From Novosphingobium sp. (lineage in GTDB: Bacteria > Pseudomonadota > Alphaproteobacteria > Sphingomonadales > Sphingomonadaceae): DNA of 34,248 bases. Positions 7,756 to 15,564 of the stretch are shown here, in pieces. The notes under the pieces are model-generated. The model made no database searches, was not told the origin of the DNA, and saw only the letters and a list, made by a program, of their open reading frames with translations. The DNA is taken from assembly GCA_017987575.1 (NCBI GenBank), contig JAGNTK010000014.1:1-34248 (forward strand), in the 5' to 3' direction. Numbering within the stretch: position 1 is the stretch's first letter; each line of letters begins with the position of its first letter. Position numbers and translations under genes: made by a program.

Positions 7756-9262
7756 CAAGACCTCCTGCGGGGCAGAACCGGGAAACATAGTCCGCATGCA
7801 AAGGCATCCGCGCCACGTCACGCGCGAAAGCCCCTTTGACGGTATCGAGAAAGCCCGAAAGCTGCTTTGCATCAAGCTGGTCGGCGAGCGGATGCCAGCT
7901 TTCAGGCATGATCCCCTGTCCAATCATTACCTGAACCCAGCCCGGCACGTCGAATAGCTCATCGTGTTCGCGTACAATCCGGCCCGATGCCTTGAACATG
8001 GCAATCCGCTGCGCCAGCCCCGCAGGCAGGTCCATGATCCGCAAGGCATCCCAGAACGGTTCGCCAGTGCGGCCATTCGCGGCATAGTGCAGGATCACGA
8101 AGTCGCGGATTTTCTCGATCTCGAACACGGCCAGCCGGTTGAAACCATCGCGGTCGGCTGCTGCTACTGGACCATTGGGCAAGAAATCGAGCAGGCGGTT
8201 AATCGCGGTTTGGACCAGGTGGATGGCGGTTGATTCCAGCGGCTCGATAAAGCCTGAAGCCAGTCCGATCGCGACCACATTGCGGTCCCAGAATTTCTCG
8301 CGTCGCCCGGATTGGAACCGGATTACGCGGGGATCGGCCAGCGCCTCTCCGTCCAGTCCGGCCAGCAGGATCGCGGTGGCTTCGTCCTCGCTCATATGCG
8401 CGGAACAGAACACATGGCCATTGCCGGTGCGGTGCTGCAGTGGAATGCGCCAACGCCAACCGGCCTTCTGAGCGATCGACCTGGTATAGGGCACCAGCGG
8501 CTCCGACCGCGCGCTTGGCACAGCAACAGCCCGGTCGCAGCCGAGCCACTGTTCCCAGCTTTCGTAACCGACACCAAGCGCTTCGCCGAGCAGCAGCGAG
8601 CGAAAGCCCGAGCAATCGACGAACAGATCACCCGCCACCACCGTGCCATCGGCCAGCTTGACGCCGGCAACATCGCCGTTTTCACCGTTGCGCTGAACTT
8701 CGACGATCCGCCCTTCGTGCCGCAGCACCCCGCGTTGCTCGGCAAAGCTGCGCAGAAACCGGGCGTAAAGCGTGGCATCAAAGTGATAGGCATAGGGCAG
8801 CGGCGGAAGCGGGCTGTCCGCACCGCGCTCTACATGCGCAAACCGGTTTGCCGCAGCCGCCTGGGCATTAAGGACATAGTCCGACAGCGGCCCGGCCAAA
8901 CCTTCGGCGCGGCCGCGCAGCCAATAGTGCTGAAACGGCAGCAAGCCCAGCCCGCGCCCAACCAGCCCGAAGGCGTGAATATAGCAATCATTGAAGCCGC
9001 CCCAGCCTTCAAACTGGATACCCAGCTTGTAGCTGCCCTGTGTGGCCTTCATGAAACTGGCTTCGTCGATACCCAGCGACTGGTTGAACAGGCGAACCAT
9101 CGGAATGGTCGCCTCGCCCACGCCGATCGTGCCGATCTCGTCGCTTTCAACCAGCGTAACCTGCCAGCTCTTGTCGAGAAACCGGCTTAGCGCCGCAGCC
9201 GTCATCCAGCCAGAGGTTCCCCCGCCGACAATGACGATCCGTTGCGCATTATCGGTTGGCAC
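7748..9262 (-). CDS. flavin-dependent tryptophan-halogenase family protein
   Basis: A 504-residue protein with all hallmarks of FAD/FADH2-dependent halogenases: nucleotide-binding IVGGGTSGW at residues 11-19, GVGEATIP near 48-54, the conserved lysine at residue 79 in SYKLGI (same number as Lys79 of PrnA and RebH), WRWRIP at 269-274, which separates halogenases from monooxygenases, and GFIEPLEST with the second catalytic glutamate. Translation starts at GTG 9262, with GGGAGG 7 nt upstream. There is no signal peptide. The gene sits between receptor and amylase genes and overlaps the latter by 8 bp. Halogenase-like genes beside TonB receptors are recurrent in sphingomonads, Caulobacter and Xanthomonas; the natural substrate is unknown, and free indoles are only a possibility. 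Confidence 0.93.
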   Translation of the reverse strand: MPTDNAQRIVIVGGGTSGWMTAAALSRFLDKSWQVTLVESDEIGTIGVGEATIPMVRLFNQSLGIDEASFMKATQGSYKLGIQFEGWGGFNDCYIHAFGLVGRGLGLLPFQHYWLRGRAEGLAGPLSDYVLNAQAAAANRFAHVERGADSPLPPLPYAYHFDATLYARFLRSFAEQRGVLRHEGRIVEVQRNGENGDVAGVKLADGTVVAGDLFVDCSGFRSLLLGEALGVGYESWEQWLGCDRAVAVPSARSEPLVPYTRSIAQKAGWRWRIPLQHRTGNGHVFCSAHMSEDEATAILLAGLDGEALADPRVIRFQSGRREKFWDRNVVAIGLASGFIEPLESTAIHLVQTAINRLLDFLPNGPVAAADRDGFNRLAVFEIEKIRDFVILHYAANGRTGEPFWDALRIMDLPAGLAQRIAMFKASGRIVREHDELFDVPGWVQVMIGQGIMPESWHPLADQLDAKQLSGFLDTVKGAFARDVARMPLHADYVSRFCPAGGLDG

Positions 9263-9329
9263 AGGGCATCCTCCCTCTCGTCCGGGATGAGACTAGCCCT
9301 GCCCGGTATGCTCAAGCAAGGCAGAGGCT

Positions 9330-9355
9330 GGCGGGATCCCGTGTGGAACCCCGCC
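9330..9355 (-). other. stem-loop between receptor and halogenase genes
   Basis: An 11-bp stem (arms 9330-9340 and 9345-9355, two G-U pairs in the minus-strand RNA) closed by a 4-base loop. It begins 10 nt after the receptor stop codon. No U-tract follows, so it is a poor terminator; a role as partial attenuator or as a 3' RNA-stability hairpin that raises receptor over enzyme expression is inferred. Confidence 0.55.
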
Positions 9356-9365
9356 TCCCTCATGT

Positions 9366-12053
9366 TTAGAACTTGTAGGTAAAGCCGGCCATGAAACGGC
9401 GGCCATAGTTCTGGTGGTTCATCACCTGAAGTTCTGCGCCCGGGTTGATCGCCACGAACGGTTCGTTGGTCAGGTTGAGGCCTTGCGCAAAAACCGACAG
9501 TCCTTCAAGCGCGCTGCCGGCCTGGAAGTCATAGCCAACCTGCGCATCGACGATCAATTCGGAAAGTGCCCGGCGGCGAATCCGCTGGGCCCCGAAGCCC
9601 GAGAAATCGCCGAGGAAGGTCGAGCGATAGCGCACTGATCCGCGGATCGAGAAACCGCCGGTTTCATAATAGGCGGTGCCATTGGCAACCCAGCGAGAAT
9701 AGCCGGGAATATCGCTGGCTGGCGAACCGGGGTCGGGCTGAATCTTCGACTTGGTATAGCTGACCCCGCCGGTCAGGCCGAAACCATTCAATGCCGGAAT
9801 GAATTCCCCAACCGGCAAGGTGCTGGCCAGTTCAATGCCATAAATCTCCCCGCCAGCACCGTTGATCGGCTGACTGATCCGGCCCTGATAGCTGAAGGCA
9901 TAGCCGGGATCGATGACTGGGAAGCCGGTGTAATCGAACGGCGCTTCGGCGGTGTAGATGTAGTTGTGCAGCTTCTTGTAGAAGAACTGCGCAGCGACAT
10001 AACCCTTTGTGCCGAAGTACTTTTCAACGTTGAAATCGACTGCGGTAGCACGGTAGGGGCGCAGCGAAGGGTTGCCGCCGCTGCCGGTGACGATCAGCTC
10101 GGTCGGGCTGACCCCGAACGAGAAATTGACCCGCATGTCATCAAGCCGTGGCCGCTGAATTTCGCGGGCCAGACCGAACCGGAAGACCAGGCCGCTATCA
10201 AGCCGCAGCGACAGGTTCAGGCTGGGCAAAACGTCCCAATAGCTGTCCCCCAGCTTACGCAGCACCGGACCACCCGGCGAAGTGACATAGCCGGTCGACT
10301 TCTGGGTGGTGTTGATCGCCTGAACGCCGAAGTTGCCGGTCAGGGTCGCGCCACCCATTTCGTGTTCGATGTTGACCTGCCCGAACAGCGTCATCAGGTC
10401 TTCATTGACGGTAAAGCTCTTGAACAGAACGTCGGTGCCGGTGTTGGGGATCTGCGAATAGACCCCGCCTTCGAGCAATGCGAGCGGGCTGTACGAGATC
10501 ATCGGACCAAGACCGAGGAAATCGAGATTGGTTGGCGCGAGCAGGTACTGGCTGGGCACCTGAGCCGACAGGAGGCCGCCCGACAGCTGCAGGAAGTATT
10601 CGTCGGGTATCAGCGACTTGTCGCGGTTGACGTAATCCATACCGAACTGGACCGACTTGACGAAGCCGCCATCAAATTCCTTCTCGACCTCAATCTGGTA
10701 CTGCCACAGCTCGTCTTCGACGATGCGGTTGTTGTAGTAGCCATGCTGACGGCCACCTGGCGCGCCGCCGCCCCAACCCAGCGGGTCGGTCAGCAGGATC
10801 GTGTTCGGGTTCGAATAGTCGAGCACGTGCGAGGTGAAATTGGTGCCGTTGGGGCCCGAAACGAAGGTCAGCGTATCGGTTGCGCCGTTACCGCCACCAG
10901 GGCCAGTACCAGCGTTCGATTCGACGATCAGTTCGTTACGATCGGTCTTTGAGAAGCTAACGTCAAAGCGGGCATTCCAGCCATCATCGCCATGGTAATC
11001 AGCGTTGAAACCACCCGAATAGAGGTTGGCCTTGCGCACGAAGTTGTGATTATTGACCACCCCTTCGACGCCGCTAAAAGTCCCGCCAACGATCTGTCCG
11101 TTGGAAACCTCGCGGCCGGTCGGTGAAAGCGTTGCACCTGACCAAGCCAGCGGCAGTTCGATCCCGCGCTTGATATTGGTGTCATTGAAGTCCGAATAGA
11201 ACCCGTCAAAGGTCAGCGTAAGCTCGTCGCTTGCCTTGATCTGCAGCGTGGTATTGACACCCAGGCGTTCCAGATCAGAAGAGGTCACGAATGGCTTGAT
11301 ACCGCCAATAAGCTTGTCTCCACCCGGTCCGTCGGCATAACCCCAGGCTTCGAATTCTTCGGTTTGATAAGGCTCGTTCGAATAGGACACGGCGACGGCA
11401 AGGCCGATCGTGTCGTTGGCGAACTGATCGATGTAGGTACCGAACAGCCGATAGCCCTTGTCCTTCGATCCGGCGTTCAACTTGCCCAGATCTGCATAGG
11501 AACCGCGCGCGCCAAATGCGACGACCTTCTTCGAATCAAGCGGACGGACCGTGCGGATGTCGATCGTGCCGACCAGGCCTTGACCGACCAGGCTGGCCGA
11601 AGGGGTCTTGTAGACGTTTACGCCGCTGACGATTTCCGATGGGTACTGGTCAAACTCAATCCCGCGGTTGTCGTTGGTCGAAGTTTGCTGGCGGCCATTC
11701 AGCAGCGTGCTGGAAAAGTCCGGACCGAAGCCGCGCACCGAGATATAGCCAGCACGACCGGAAATCCGCTGCGAGGTGAGGCCGGGAAGGCGCGCAATCG
11801 ATTCACCGATCGAACTGTCGGGCAACTTGCCGATGTCTTCGGCCGAAACCGATTCGACGATCTGATTGGATTTCTTCTTCTCGTTCACCGCGCTTTCAAG
11901 GCTGGCGCGGAAGCCGGTGACGACGATTTCACCGCTATCTTCTTCAGCCGGAGCTTCTTGCGCAAATGCTGCGCCTGGCAACGCCAGCGCCGAGATCGCG
12001 ATGGCCAGTGCGGAAACACCGCGGCGTGCGGAATACGTGTTACGAAGTGCCAC
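9366..12053 (-). CDS. TonB-dependent receptor, maltodextrin type
   Basis: An 895-residue outer-membrane receptor. It has a signal peptide (to about residue 31, LPGAAFA), a TonB-box-like EIVVTGFRASLESAV and a plug domain with IVESVSAEDIGKLPDSSIGESIARLPG, GYISVRGFGPDFSSTLLNGR and SLVGQGLVGTIDIRT. A beta-barrel follows and ends in aromatic ...GRRFMAGFTYKF, as required for outer-membrane assembly. The plug sequence is typical of the Xanthomonas/Caulobacter TonB-receptor clade (TIGR01782) devoted to sugars. The start is GTG 12053 with GGGAGGG 7 nt upstream. As first gene of the minus-strand operon, and next to GH13 and GH97 enzymes, it most likely imports maltodextrins, with uptake powered by TonB-ExbBD. 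It is divergent from the LacI regulator across 261 bp. Confidence 0.95.
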   Translation of the reverse strand: MALRNTYSARRGVSALAIAISALALPGAAFAQEAPAEEDSGEIVVTGFRASLESAVNEKKKSNQIVESVSAEDIGKLPDSSIGESIARLPGLTSQRISGRAGYISVRGFGPDFSSTLLNGRQQTSTNDNRGIEFDQYPSEIVSGVNVYKTPSASLVGQGLVGTIDIRTVRPLDSKKVVAFGARGSYADLGKLNAGSKDKGYRLFGTYIDQFANDTIGLAVAVSYSNEPYQTEEFEAWGYADGPGGDKLIGGIKPFVTSSDLERLGVNTTLQIKASDELTLTFDGFYSDFNDTNIKRGIELPLAWSGATLSPTGREVSNGQIVGGTFSGVEGVVNNHNFVRKANLYSGGFNADYHGDDGWNARFDVSFSKTDRNELIVESNAGTGPGGGNGATDTLTFVSGPNGTNFTSHVLDYSNPNTILLTDPLGWGGGAPGGRQHGYYNNRIVEDELWQYQIEVEKEFDGGFVKSVQFGMDYVNRDKSLIPDEYFLQLSGGLLSAQVPSQYLLAPTNLDFLGLGPMISYSPLALLEGGVYSQIPNTGTDVLFKSFTVNEDLMTLFGQVNIEHEMGGATLTGNFGVQAINTTQKSTGYVTSPGGPVLRKLGDSYWDVLPSLNLSLRLDSGLVFRFGLAREIQRPRLDDMRVNFSFGVSPTELIVTGSGGNPSLRPYRATAVDFNVEKYFGTKGYVAAQFFYKKLHNYIYTAEAPFDYTGFPVIDPGYAFSYQGRISQPINGAGGEIYGIELASTLPVGEFIPALNGFGLTGGVSYTKSKIQPDPGSPASDIPGYSRWVANGTAYYETGGFSIRGSVRYRSTFLGDFSGFGAQRIRRRALSELIVDAQVGYDFQAGSALEGLSVFAQGLNLTNEPFVAINPGAELQVMNHQNYGRRFMAGFTYKF

Positions 12054-12185
12054 TTAGGAACCCTCCCTGTAAGTCTGCCGGTTAGCGGAGAGCCCCGGCC
12101 TTCTGACCCGAATGATGCGGTGAGCATTGGTGCTTTGGCCCGCGTTCGTCGCCGAATAGGGCGCAGGATGGCGCGACGGGAAGAT

Positions 12186-12199
12186 GGCATACGTATACC
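12186..12199. promoter_or_regulatory. putative LacI-family operator 1 (CG-centred palindrome)
   Basis: The 14-mer GGCATACGTATACC is a near-perfect palindrome: 6 of 7 symmetric pairs match, with a core ATACGTAT and a central CG. A CpG at the dyad axis is the signature of LacI/GalR operators. It lies in the divergent region, 132 bp from the receptor start and 115 bp from the regulator start, and could overlap a -10 element of the receptor promoter (TATACG on the minus strand). Binding is inferred. Confidence 0.5.
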
Positions 12200-12246
12200 C
12201 TTTTTATGCATAGCCGCCAGCTGTGGCCGCGAAGTCACGCTTTTCC

Positions 12247-12260
12247 CCTGTCCGAACAGG
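12247..12260. promoter_or_regulatory. putative LacI-family operator 2 (CG-centred palindrome)
   Basis: CCTGTCCGAACAGG is a second 14-bp near palindrome (6 of 7 pairs match) with a central CG. It is 61 bp centre-to-centre from the first, about six helical turns, and 54 bp upstream of the LacI-type ATG. The half-sites differ from operator 1, so it may belong to another protein or be chance. Confidence 0.35.
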
Positions 12261-12314
12261 CGGATTGCGGGAGACCCGCCAAAGGCCTAGGCTGGATTTT
12301 GACGGGAGGGACGG

Positions 12315-13349
12315 ATGGGCCGAAAGCGCTCGACCAAGCCGACGAGTTTCGACATCGCCTACCTCGCCGGGGTCTCTCAACCCACGGTCAGCCGGGCTTT
12401 GCGGGGTTCCAAGTCGGTCAGTCTGGCGACCCGTCAACGGATCGAGGCAATTGCCCAGGAACTGCATTATTCGGTCGACAAGAACGCATCGTCGCTGCGC
12501 TCGCAGCGCTCGAACACCATCGCACTGCTGTTCTTTGAAGACCCCACACCCGATGGCGCCAATATCAATCCGTTCTTCCTTGCCATGCTGGGCGCGATCA
12601 CCCGGGCCAGTGCCAACCGCGGACTCGACCTGTTGATTTCGTTCCAGAAGATGGAGGATGACTGGCACGTCCGTTATCAGGACAGCCACCGGGCCGATGG
12701 CCTGATCCTGCTGGGTTATGGGGACTATACTGTTTACGAGCAGCGGCTCAGTCAGCTCGTCGCCAGCGATACTTTGTTTGTGCGCTGGGGCTCGGTCCGC
12801 GATGACAATATCGGTGCCACGGTCGGCTCGGACAATTTCGGCGCAGGGCAACAAGCTGGCGAGCATTTGCTGTCACTGGGGCGGCGGCGGATTGCCTTTC
12901 TGGGCCACGCGGACGAACACTATCCCGAATTCGCCGAACGATATCGCGGGCTGTGCAGCGCGCTCGATCAGGCTGGCCACCGCGCCGATCCCGCATTGCA
13001 AGCCGATGCCCTGTCGAGTGAAGGGGATGGGCGCAAGGCGGCCCAGGCCCTGCTCGATAGCGGGGCAGATTTCGACGCGGTATTTGCTGCAAGTGATCTG
13101 ATCGCGATTGGTGCGATCCAGGCGCTGAACGCCGCCGGAAAACGCGTGCCCCAAGACATCGCAGTGATGGGCTTTGACAATATCCCCGCCGCCAGCCTGA
13201 CCACCCCGCCGCTGACCACGCTGGTGCAGGACCTCAAGACCGGGGGCGAACTGCTGGTCGAAAGCCTGATCGCGCAGATCGAAGACCGCCCTGTGCCTGC
13301 CGGCACCATTCCGGCTACGCTGGTGGTGCGCAAAAGCACGGCGGGTTAG
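12315..13349 (+). CDS. LacI/GalR family transcriptional regulator of the sugar locus
   Basis: A 344-residue repressor of standard LacI length. The N-terminal helix-turn-helix lies at about residues 10-31 (SFDIAYLAGVSQPTVSRALRG), followed by the hinge helix with NASSLRSQRSNTIALLF. The rest is a periplasmic-binding-protein-like effector domain ending with AVMGFDNIPAASLTTPPLTTL, the typical C-terminal block. GGGAGGG stands 5 nt before the ATG at 12315. It is divergent from the TonB receptor and followed by the MFS transporter gene on the same strand, so it probably represses both sides and responds to a maltose-type sugar. The effector is inferred from neighbours only. Confidence 0.94.
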   Translation: MGRKRSTKPTSFDIAYLAGVSQPTVSRALRGSKSVSLATRQRIEAIAQELHYSVDKNASSLRSQRSNTIALLFFEDPTPDGANINPFFLAMLGAITRASANRGLDLLISFQKMEDDWHVRYQDSHRADGLILLGYGDYTVYEQRLSQLVASDTLFVRWGSVRDDNIGATVGSDNFGAGQQAGEHLLSLGRRRIAFLGHADEHYPEFAERYRGLCSALDQAGHRADPALQADALSSEGDGRKAAQALLDSGADFDAVFAASDLIAIGAIQALNAAGKRVPQDIAVMGFDNIPAASLTTPPLTTLVQDLKTGGELLVESLIAQIEDRPVPAGTIPATLVVRKSTAG

Positions 13350-13353
13350 AAGG

Positions 13354-13437
13354 CCCCTCCCCGCCGGGGAGGGGTTGGGGTGGGGGCTCGACATCAGCGT
13401 GGACCCCCCATCCCAACCCTTCCCCAATGGGGAAGGG
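13354..13437. repeat. double-hairpin palindromic repeat (REP/BIME-like)
   Basis: Two hairpins in mirror order. The first has arms 13354-13362 and 13366-13374 (CCCCTCCCC / GGGGAGGGG, 3-base loop). The second has arms 13417-13425 and 13429-13437 (CCCTTCCCC / GGGGAAGGG, loop AAT). Between them TTGGGGTGGGGG (13375-13386) is complementary, with one mismatch, to the stretch ending at 13416. The whole 84 bp is therefore one large inverted repeat made of two hairpin units. The arrangement resembles REP doublets of alphaproteobacteria. It lies 4 bp after the LacI stop and may terminate or attenuate transcription into the MFS gene; no U-tract follows the second stem beyond CTTT. Confidence 0.75.
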
Positions 13438-13519
13438 CTTTCACGTATTCGTATGCCTATTGCCCCCACCCCGCCGCCATGCAACCCAGCGCCGCGATAA
13501 GGGGAGAGAGACAAGCGCC

Positions 13520-15010
13520 ATGGAAAAACCGCGTCAGAACTGGGCAGGCCTTGCCAATATCAGCTTCGGCTTTTTCGGCATTCAGATCGGCTTTGCGTTG
13601 CAGAACGCCAATATGAGCCGGATTTTCCAGACGCTGGGCGCCAACATGGACGATCTGGCCTGGCTGTGGGCCGCAGCGCCGCTGACGGGCCTGCTGGTCC
13701 AGCCGATCATTGGCCACATGAGTGACAAGACCTGGCTGGGCAAGCTGGGGCGGCGGCGCCCGTACTTCTTGGCCGGGGCCCTGCTCGCCGCGCTTTCGCT
13801 GTTCCTGATGCCAATCAGTGGTGCGCTGCTGATGGCGGCGCTGCTGCTGTGGACGCTGGACGCCAGCCTCAACATTTCAATGGAGCCGTTCCGCGCCTTT
13901 GTCGGCGACATGCTGCGCAAGGATCAGCATACCGTCGGTTATGCCGTGCAGACCGCCTTCATCGGACTGGGTGCGGTGGTCGGTTCACTGTTCCCCTGGC
14001 TGCTCGATCACTTTGGCGTTGCCAATGAGGCCGCCGCCGGGGTGATCCCCGATACGGTGCGCTACTCATTCTGGGCCGGCGGCGCGGCGCTGTTTGCAGC
14101 AGTGCTATGGACCGTGTTGACCACCAAGGAATACTCCCCCGAAGAAATGGCCGCCTTTGCCGAGCGCGAGGAGGCCAGCGTCAGCGCCGCCGTCAATCTG
14201 GCGACACGCGACAGCAGCGGGCCGTTTGGCTGGATCATGGCCGGGGCGGCGATAATGCTGATCACGTATCAGTTCGCTCTGGAAAAAGAGGTCTATCTGC
14301 TCTCTGGGCTGCTAATGGGTTATGGCCTGATCAGCCACTTGGCGATCCGGCTTGCTCGGGCGGGTCGCCCCGCCTCAATGCTGACCGGGATCGTCGGCGA
14401 TTTCTCGGGAATGCCGCCGATCATGAAGCGCCTGGCACTGGTCCAGTTCTTCAGCTGGTCGGCGCTGTTCACGATGTGGATCTACACCACCGGGATCGTG
14501 GCCCAGCGATCCTTCGGGACGACCGACAAGGCGAGCGCGGCCTTTCAGGAAGCGGGCAACTGGGTCGGCGTACTGTTCTCGGTCTACAACGGGGTTGCAG
14601 CGATTGCGGCGCTGACCCTGCTGCCGCTGCTATCCAGCCGGTTCGGCAAGGCGCGGACACACATGTTCGGGCTGCTGTGCGGCGCGGCAGGTTATGCCAG
14701 TTTCTTCGTGATCACGGACCCCACCTGGTTGATCCTGAGCGAGATTGGCGTCGGGATCGCCTGGGCCTCGATCTTGGCGATGCCCTATGCGATCCTCGCA
14801 AGCAGCCTGCCGCAGAGCAAGCTCGGCATCTACATGGGGCTGTTCAACGTCTTCGTAGTTGTACCGCAGTTGCTGGTCGCGACCGTGATGGGATCAATCA
14901 TGAAGGCATGGTTCCCCGGCAATCCGATCTGGACCATGGCCTTTGCAGCGGGCAGCTTGGTACTTGCCGCACTGGCCATGACCCGTGTAACCGTGCCGGG
15001 CGAAGCCTAG
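13520..15010 (+). CDS. MFS sugar transporter (maltose/disaccharide type)
   Basis: A 496-residue inner-membrane protein with about 12 hydrophobic spans. The motif [19 protein letters not shown] near residue 65 is the cytoplasmic loop signature of MFS sugar:cation symporters related to plant sucrose and SLC45 carriers; such proteins import maltose or sucrose in many sphingomonads. The start at ATG 13520 is preferred because AGGGGAGAG precedes it and the first span follows at about residue 10; an in-frame ATG at 13427 would add residues encoded by the second hairpin repeat. Paired with the LacI gene, it likely brings periplasmic maltooligosaccharides or maltose to the cytoplasmic GH13. Its TAG stop shares the palindrome CTAG with the convergent VOC gene. 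Confidence 0.9.
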   Translation: MEKPRQNWAGLANISFGFFGIQIGFALQNANMSRIFQTLGANMDDLAWLWAAAPLTGLLVQPIIGHMSDKTWLGKLGRRRPYFLAGALLAALSLFLMPISGALLMAALLLWTLDASLNISMEPFRAFVGDMLRKDQHTVGYAVQTAFIGLGAVVGSLFPWLLDHFGVANEAAAGVIPDTVRYSFWAGGAALFAAVLWTVLTTKEYSPEEMAAFAEREEASVSAAVNLATRDSSGPFGWIMAGAAIMLITYQFALEKEVYLLSGLLMGYGLISHLAIRLARAGRPASMLTGIVGDFSGMPPIMKRLALVQFFSWSALFTMWIYTTGIVAQRSFGTTDKASAAFQEAGNWVGVLFSVYNGVAAIAALTLLPLLSSRFGKARTHMFGLLCGAAGYASFFVITDPTWLILSEIGVGIAWASILAMPYAILASSLPQSKLGIYMGLFNVFVVVPQLLVATVMGSIMKAWFPGNPIWTMAFAAGSLVLAALAMTRVTVPGEA

Positions 15011-15564
15011 GCGTCGCCCCGCTCAGCCGGATCCTCGTGTAGCCATGCTGCATGGCGCGGTGCGCGCTTTGTAACGGTCCATTCGGCGAGCATTGCCGGA
15101 GCAACCGCGCGCAATTCAGCATACTGATCGGGCGTACCGATATTGCAGGCGAGTTCGAGCCGGTGGCCGTTGGGATCGAAGAAATAGATCGAGCGGAAGA
15201 TGCCGTGGTAGGTCGGCCCGAGCACGTCGATGCCCTGGCTTTCGATATAGGCCTTGGCGCTCAGCAAAGCGTTCACGTCTTCAACCTCAAACGCCAGATG
15301 CTGCACCCAGGCCGGGGTCTGCTCGTCCCGGCCCATTGGGGGCTGCTGGGGCAGCTCGAAAAAGGCCAGCACATTGCCCCCGCCGCAATCGAGGAAGACG
15401 TGCATGTAGGGATCGTCTTCACCGGTCGACGGCACTTTGTCTTCGGCGAAGGCGGTAGTGTAGGTCATGCCGAGCACGCGGGCATACCATTCGACGGTCT
15501 CTTTGGCGTCGCGGCAGCGGTAGGCGACGTGGTGGATGCGCTTCAGGCTGGGAACTGCACTCAT
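15007..15564 (-). CDS. VOC-fold metalloenzyme (glyoxalase/dioxygenase superfamily)
   Basis: A 185-residue protein of the vicinal oxygen chelate superfamily, with two beta-alpha-beta-beta-beta repeats. Candidate metal ligands are His12 (IHHVAYRC), His89 (WVQHLAFEV) and Glu137 (GHRLELAC), the same triad geometry used by extradiol dioxygenases and glyoxalase I. The block [14 protein letters not shown] is typical of this family. The ATG overlaps the hppD stop by 4 bp (ATGA), so the two are co-translated, which suggests a role in tyrosine/homogentisate breakdown or detoxification of a pathway intermediate. The exact reaction is not deducible. It converges on the MFS gene with a 4-bp overlap. Confidence 0.87.
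   Translation of the reverse strand: MSAVPSLKRIHHVAYRCRDAKETVEWYARVLGMTYTTAFAEDKVPSTGEDDPYMHVFLDCGGGNVLAFFELPQQPPMGRDEQTPAWVQHLAFEVEDVNALLSAKAYIESQGIDVLGPTYHGIFRSIYFFDPNGHRLELACNIGTPDQYAELRAVAPAMLAEWTVTKRAPRHAAWLHEDPAERGDA

Noticed and set aside
6463-7839. Long open frame on the plus strand opposite the amylase
   Set aside because: Antisense to a fully recognisable GH13 gene and without likeness to any family.
7756-7923. Upstream extension of the amylase gene by 56 codons
   Set aside because: It lies inside the halogenase gene and lacks a signal peptide, while ATG 7755 has AGGAGG and a clean signal peptide.
12205-12212. TATGCATA palindrome near the first putative operator
   Set aside because: Only 8 bp, AT-rich, not CG-centred and symmetric by chance in this context.
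9966-12290. Plus-strand open frames opposite the TonB receptor
   Set aside because: The minus-strand receptor has continuous family features; the plus frames have none.
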